Assembly: GCF_049532905.1 (NCBI RefSeq)
Contig: NZ_CP064032.1
Location: forward strand, 1,736,001-1,800,000
Source: Dyella_B nitratireducens
GTDB taxonomy: Bacteria; Pseudomonadota; Gammaproteobacteria; Xanthomonadales; Rhodanobacteraceae
DNA: 64,000 bases
Direction of reading: 5' to 3'
Numbering within the stretch: position 1 is the stretch's first letter; each line of letters opens with the position of its first letter. The notes under the pieces are model-generated. The model was not told the DNA's origin and did not search any database. It saw only the letters and a list, made by a program, of their open reading frames with translations. The position numbers and the translations under genes are program-made. Positions 61,461 through 64,000 of the stretch are shown in pieces.

Positions 61461-61462
61461 TC

Positions 61463-61906
61463 ATGAAACCAGAACTTTCGAAACTCGATCGTGAAGCAGC
61501 GATTTTGAGGCTGCCATCTCTCGAAGCACAGGTTGTCGTATGGATGGAAGCTGCGGATAACAATCTGGTTCGCCACAATCTTCATCTGCACCGACGTGGC
61601 TTCAAAGTGTATGTCCGACGATCGCACCGAAAGCTTGATGGTCGATGGGTGGAGACACTCGATATTGCGTCGATCTCTATCCTAGAAAAGGAGCGCGGGC
61701 GCGGATGGTTTCGGAACTTCCGCCGGATCGTCGAAACCGTCAACCCGTGGGATGCTACGTATTACGAAGCCGTCCTCAACCCTCGCTTGGATGCCTATTT
61801 CCGCAAAGAAGGGCTGCCTAGCGACGGCGGCGGCTTTTACGTAATGCGTTCGTCGGCTTCAAAGCTAGTGCAGCCAAATTTTGACTGCGGTGCGGTTCAA
61901 TTCTGA
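61463..61906 (+). CDS. Hypothetical protein
   Basis: 147 residues. Contains RHNLHLHRRGFKVYVRRSHR and RGRGWFRNFRRIVETVNP, a basic, Arg-rich composition suggesting nucleic-acid contact, but no motif is identified. It starts 2 bp after the preceding stop and is likely translated from the same message. Confidence 0.6.
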   Translation: MKPELSKLDREAAILRLPSLEAQVVVWMEAADNNLVRHNLHLHRRGFKVYVRRSHRKLDGRWVETLDIASISILEKERGRGWFRNFRRIVETVNPWDATYYEAVLNPRLDAYFRKEGLPSDGGGFYVMRSSASKLVQPNFDCGAVQF

Positions 61907-61994
61907 AACCGGCACTAGGGCATCAATGCAATCGGGTTGTGGGCCAGTGCAACCGGGTTTGGAAACTGACACAAGCTGTGGCTAGAATAATGAA

Positions 61995-62022
61995 ATTGCG
62001 CATAATGTATATTATGTAAAAT
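61995..62022 (+). other. dif: dif-like XerCD recombination site
   Basis: The XerC arm ATTGCGCATAA, central hexamer TGTATA and XerD arm TTATGTAAAAT match the Escherichia coli dif arms (GGTGCGCATAA, TGTATA, TTATGTTAAAT) at 25 of 28 positions. The centre and the inner arm bases are all conserved. This is either the chromosomal dif (terminus) or a Xer-dependent integration site. Confidence 0.85.
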
Positions 62023-62077
62023 AACGAATGGACCATACAGCCGGCTTATCGGCGCCCATCCAACTGTCGTCATCCAG

Positions 62078-62129
62078 TTAACCGTGTCACTTACCCACTT
62101 AACCATGTCACTCCGCCTAACCGTGTCAC
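62078..62129 (+). repeat. Three tandem TTAACCGTGTCAC-type repeats
   Basis: TTAACCGTGTCAC (62,078), TTAACCATGTCAC (62,099) and CTAACCGTGTCAC (about 62,117) lie at ~20-bp spacing, 56 bp right of the dif-like site. They may be the end of an insertion sequence or binding sites for an accessory protein. No gene lies within 61,907-62,209. Confidence 0.6.
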
Positions 62130-62209
62130 CTTTTGGCAGGATGGCGTGATGAAGAACTCTGAGGCTTGCGATTGCCTGGCTATCGGCACGGACACTGCAA
62201 GGCCTGGCT

Positions 62210-63001
62210 TCATGAATTAGAGCGATCTCGAAATTGAGTGCTCAGCTGTCGACGGTACGCAGGAACATCTGTTTCGCCGTAAACCTCCCGTCTCCTTGCT
62301 GCCTCTTTGTCCGCAAGAGCTCTTGCCAGCAATGGAAACCGTACCCAATTACGGCTGGGGGGAAACCAGCATTCCCTCAAGAGAATTCCAATAACTAAGA
62401 GTGAACCGGCGAAGATGGCCATACCTAGCTGCCCAGATGGCCAGATTGTGGCCAACAGAGTTTTGGCGGTCCCACCCACGTCCCAGCATAGGTCGGCCAG
62501 CGCTAACGCAGTAAACCCGAACAGCAATGATGCGAGCTCTCTATCACCGGCAAGTTCAGCCTTAAACCGCGCCTCGTACAATTTGACGATATTAAGTACG
62601 AATTGGTTTTGCTCTGCATAAGCATGATCGCGCAGTTCGGTGAGTGTAACTAGACCAAGGCTTCTCGCCTCATCGGTGGTGAGGCTAGGTTTACTTAAAG
62701 ATATTGGCAGCCATGTCAGCATCCACTGAATACACAAAGCGAGGCATGGCAAACCCAGCGACATGATTAAGCAAAAGATCAATAGGCTCGCCGCTAAATA
62801 GCCTGCGTGGTTCATCAAAGCAGGAAGATCAAATTCCCATCGCAGTAGCCCGCCACCGGTTAGGTTCGCTAAAGCTATATCAGCGAACAGCAGAACGCAG
62901 GCGATGCGCAGAAACCATACTGGCTCCCACACTTTCGATAGATATTGCAATCCTTCCGGCAGTTTTTTGTCAGCCCCGGGGCCATCATCTTGATCGCTCA
63001 A
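62210..63001 (-). CDS. Hypothetical membrane protein
   Basis: 263 residues from a TTG with AAGGAG close upstream; a TTG 63 bp earlier gives a longer form without a ribosome binding site. Hydrophobic segments occur around FLRIACVLLFADIALANLTG, YLAASLLIFCLIMSLGLPCL, and near the C-terminus AIFAGSLLVIGILL, so about four membrane helices. A soluble helical part (TTDEARSLGLVTLTELRDHA) lies between. No family is recognised. It is just right of the dif-like site. Confidence 0.6.
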   Translation of the reverse strand: MSDQDDGPGADKKLPEGLQYLSKVWEPVWFLRIACVLLFADIALANLTGGGLLRWEFDLPALMNHAGYLAASLLIFCLIMSLGLPCLALCIQWMLTWLPISLSKPSLTTDEARSLGLVTLTELRDHAYAEQNQFVLNIVKLYEARFKAELAGDRELASLLFGFTALALADLCWDVGGTAKTLLATIWPSGQLGMAIFAGSLLVIGILLRECWFPPSRNWVRFPLLARALADKEAARRREVYGETDVPAYRRQLSTQFRDRSNS

Positions 63002-63177
63002 GAATTCTCCTTGACCGGCTTGCGGTGATGCGACTGAAATTGAGCAAAACCGAGAACTTTCCAATCAATATTTCGGCAGCCGAAGTTACATCTTTAATGC
63101 AATGAGTTATATCGGGCTCAATGAGACCATCTTTATGCCGATAACGAGGTACTACAACCACCCCGCAGGCTCTTTAC

Positions 63178-63399
63178 ATGTCCGAGACGCTTGATGCTCT
63201 TCGCGCCACTGCTGGCGGAGTTCGACATCCTCTTTTACTTGATCTCATTCACCAAGGCCTTGCTACGGATAACCCTGTCCAGTTGACTGATGCAGGCAAA
63301 GCAAGACTTCGCAAGCTTGAGAGCGATCACTGGATGGCTATCCAGGCTGAGCTGCCCGACGAAACACCCGAGGAAGATGGCCTCTTCCCAGAGCCATGA
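63178..63399 (+). CDS. Small hypothetical protein
   Basis: 73 residues (MSETLDALRATAGGV...), with an acidic C-terminus (LPDETPEEDGLFPEP). The reading frame looks protein-like (HPLLLDLIHQGLATDNPVQL). No family is recognised; the ribosome binding site is weak. Confidence 0.5.
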   Translation: MSETLDALRATAGGVRHPLLLDLIHQGLATDNPVQLTDAGKARLRKLESDHWMAIQAELPDETPEEDGLFPEP

Positions 63400-63412
63400 T
63401 CGTCCAGCAGAT

Positions 63413-64000
63413 CTACCGCGTGTGCTTTCTCGTACGATTTTTTGGCCTTTCTTTTGCACCAGGCAAAGATTTTTTGACTGCTCGCTTAGAAGGCGACGCG
63501 CTGCGCCATTGACTTAGAGTCGCTTCAAACGCAGCAACTCGTCCTGCCTGATGGGCCGCTGCCTGTTCAGCAACACGTACGGTGACACGCAATTCTTCCT
63601 GCTGCGCCGTCAGTTGCGCGACGAGCTTGCTGTGTTCACGCTGTTCACGCTCCAAGCGTTGCTGCACTGATTTAATCTCCAGACGGGCTCGATCGACCTG
63701 CTGATGAGAGCGATCCTCAACAGTGCGCACATGCTCCTGCACGATGCTATATTCGGTGCGTAACTCATCTAGCTCAACTCGCTGCTGTTCGAGCTGCACT
63801 TGCAATCGATCACGTTGGTGCATCAGATCCAGTCGCTGCGCTTCCAGCTGTTCCACGAGGGTCTGACGTTCGCACAATTGCACATCAGCTTGAGTCAGCT
63901 TGGCTGTGCTTTCAGCCGCATTGGTTTGCGCTTCATTGAGCGCGATTTCCCACAACTTTTGTTCTTGGGCTAGGGACGTTTGCGCGGCAAAGAGTGCATT
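63413..64000 (-). CDS. kfrA: KfrA-like coiled-coil DNA-binding protein (5' end outside window)
   Basis: The frame is open to the right edge, so only the C-terminal 195 residues are seen. They begin NALFAAQTSLAQEQKLWEIA and form a long coiled coil (LVEQLEAQRLDLMHQRDRLQ, VDRARLEIKSVQQRLEREQ), ending in a basic tail (KKSLPGAKERPKNRTRKHTR). The start resembles the damaged copy at 58,414. KfrA proteins bind DNA through an N-terminal domain that lies outside the window and use the coiled coil to oligomerise. Confidence 0.82.
   Translation of the reverse strand, partial: NALFAAQTSLAQEQKLWEIALNEAQTNAAESTAKLTQADVQLCERQTLVEQLEAQRLDLMHQRDRLQVQLEQQRVELDELRTEYSIVQEHVRTVEDRSHQQVDRARLEIKSVQQRLEREQREHSKLVAQLTAQQEELRVTVRVAEQAAAHQAGRVAAFEATLSQWRSASPSKRAVKKSLPGAKERPKNRTRKHTR

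Overview
The window looks like the chromosome of a gamma-proteobacterium of the Xanthomonadales, most like Rhodanobacteraceae (Dyella/Luteibacter/Rhodanobacter type). The clues are high-GC coding sequence, dispersed paired REP palindromes, KfrA-like proteins, many secreted enzymes and a near-perfect XerCD dif-like site. The taxonomic call is inference. I saw no tRNA, rRNA or CRISPR array.

Layout. 0-9 kb: the 3' part of a giant RTX/RHS-type secreted protein, its type I secretion ABC transporter and HlyD adaptor, and a family 4 glycosyltransferase; together a secretion and possible glycosylation locus for a surface adhesin. 9-15.4 kb: secreted or envelope enzymes (ricin-lectin protein, SGNH esterase) and a LysR regulator divergent from an aldehyde dehydrogenase. 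15.9-29.3 kb: a GH18 chitinase, a nonsense-mutated acyl carrier protein gene, then four tightly packed same-strand genes. The outer two share an N-terminal MACPF-like module; the inner two, and the C-terminal half of the first, share a domain resembling TULIP/P47 (botulinum OrfX/P47) proteins. This looks like a multi-component pore-forming or lipid-targeting toxin locus and is the most interesting system here.

29.4-41.3 kb: unrelated small loci. These are a ComEC-type metallo-beta-lactamase-fold protein beside a DUF2278-calcineurin phosphoesterase fusion, an ArsR/SRPBCC/alpha-beta hydrolase operon, an orphan Imm11-like protein, a decayed radC, a patatin phospholipase and a deaminase-fold protein with a histone-like lysine-rich tail.

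41.6-64 kb: a mosaic accessory region of small mostly unknown genes (HAF-repeat proteins, DUF1801, RidA, Dyp peroxidase, HNH-like and QxK nuclease-like proteins, PIN-like toxin, lipoprotein, membrane proteins). Several junctions carry a short interspersed element (GCGATTAG, then TTATCG, then GGGTAG). The region also has a lone integron gene cassette with a textbook attC, an IS3 fragment, a damaged kfrA copy, a dif-like site at 61,995-62,022, and a second kfrA running off the right edge. The dif-like site suggests the replication terminus or a Xer-dependent integration hot spot, which would explain the accumulation of accessory genes.
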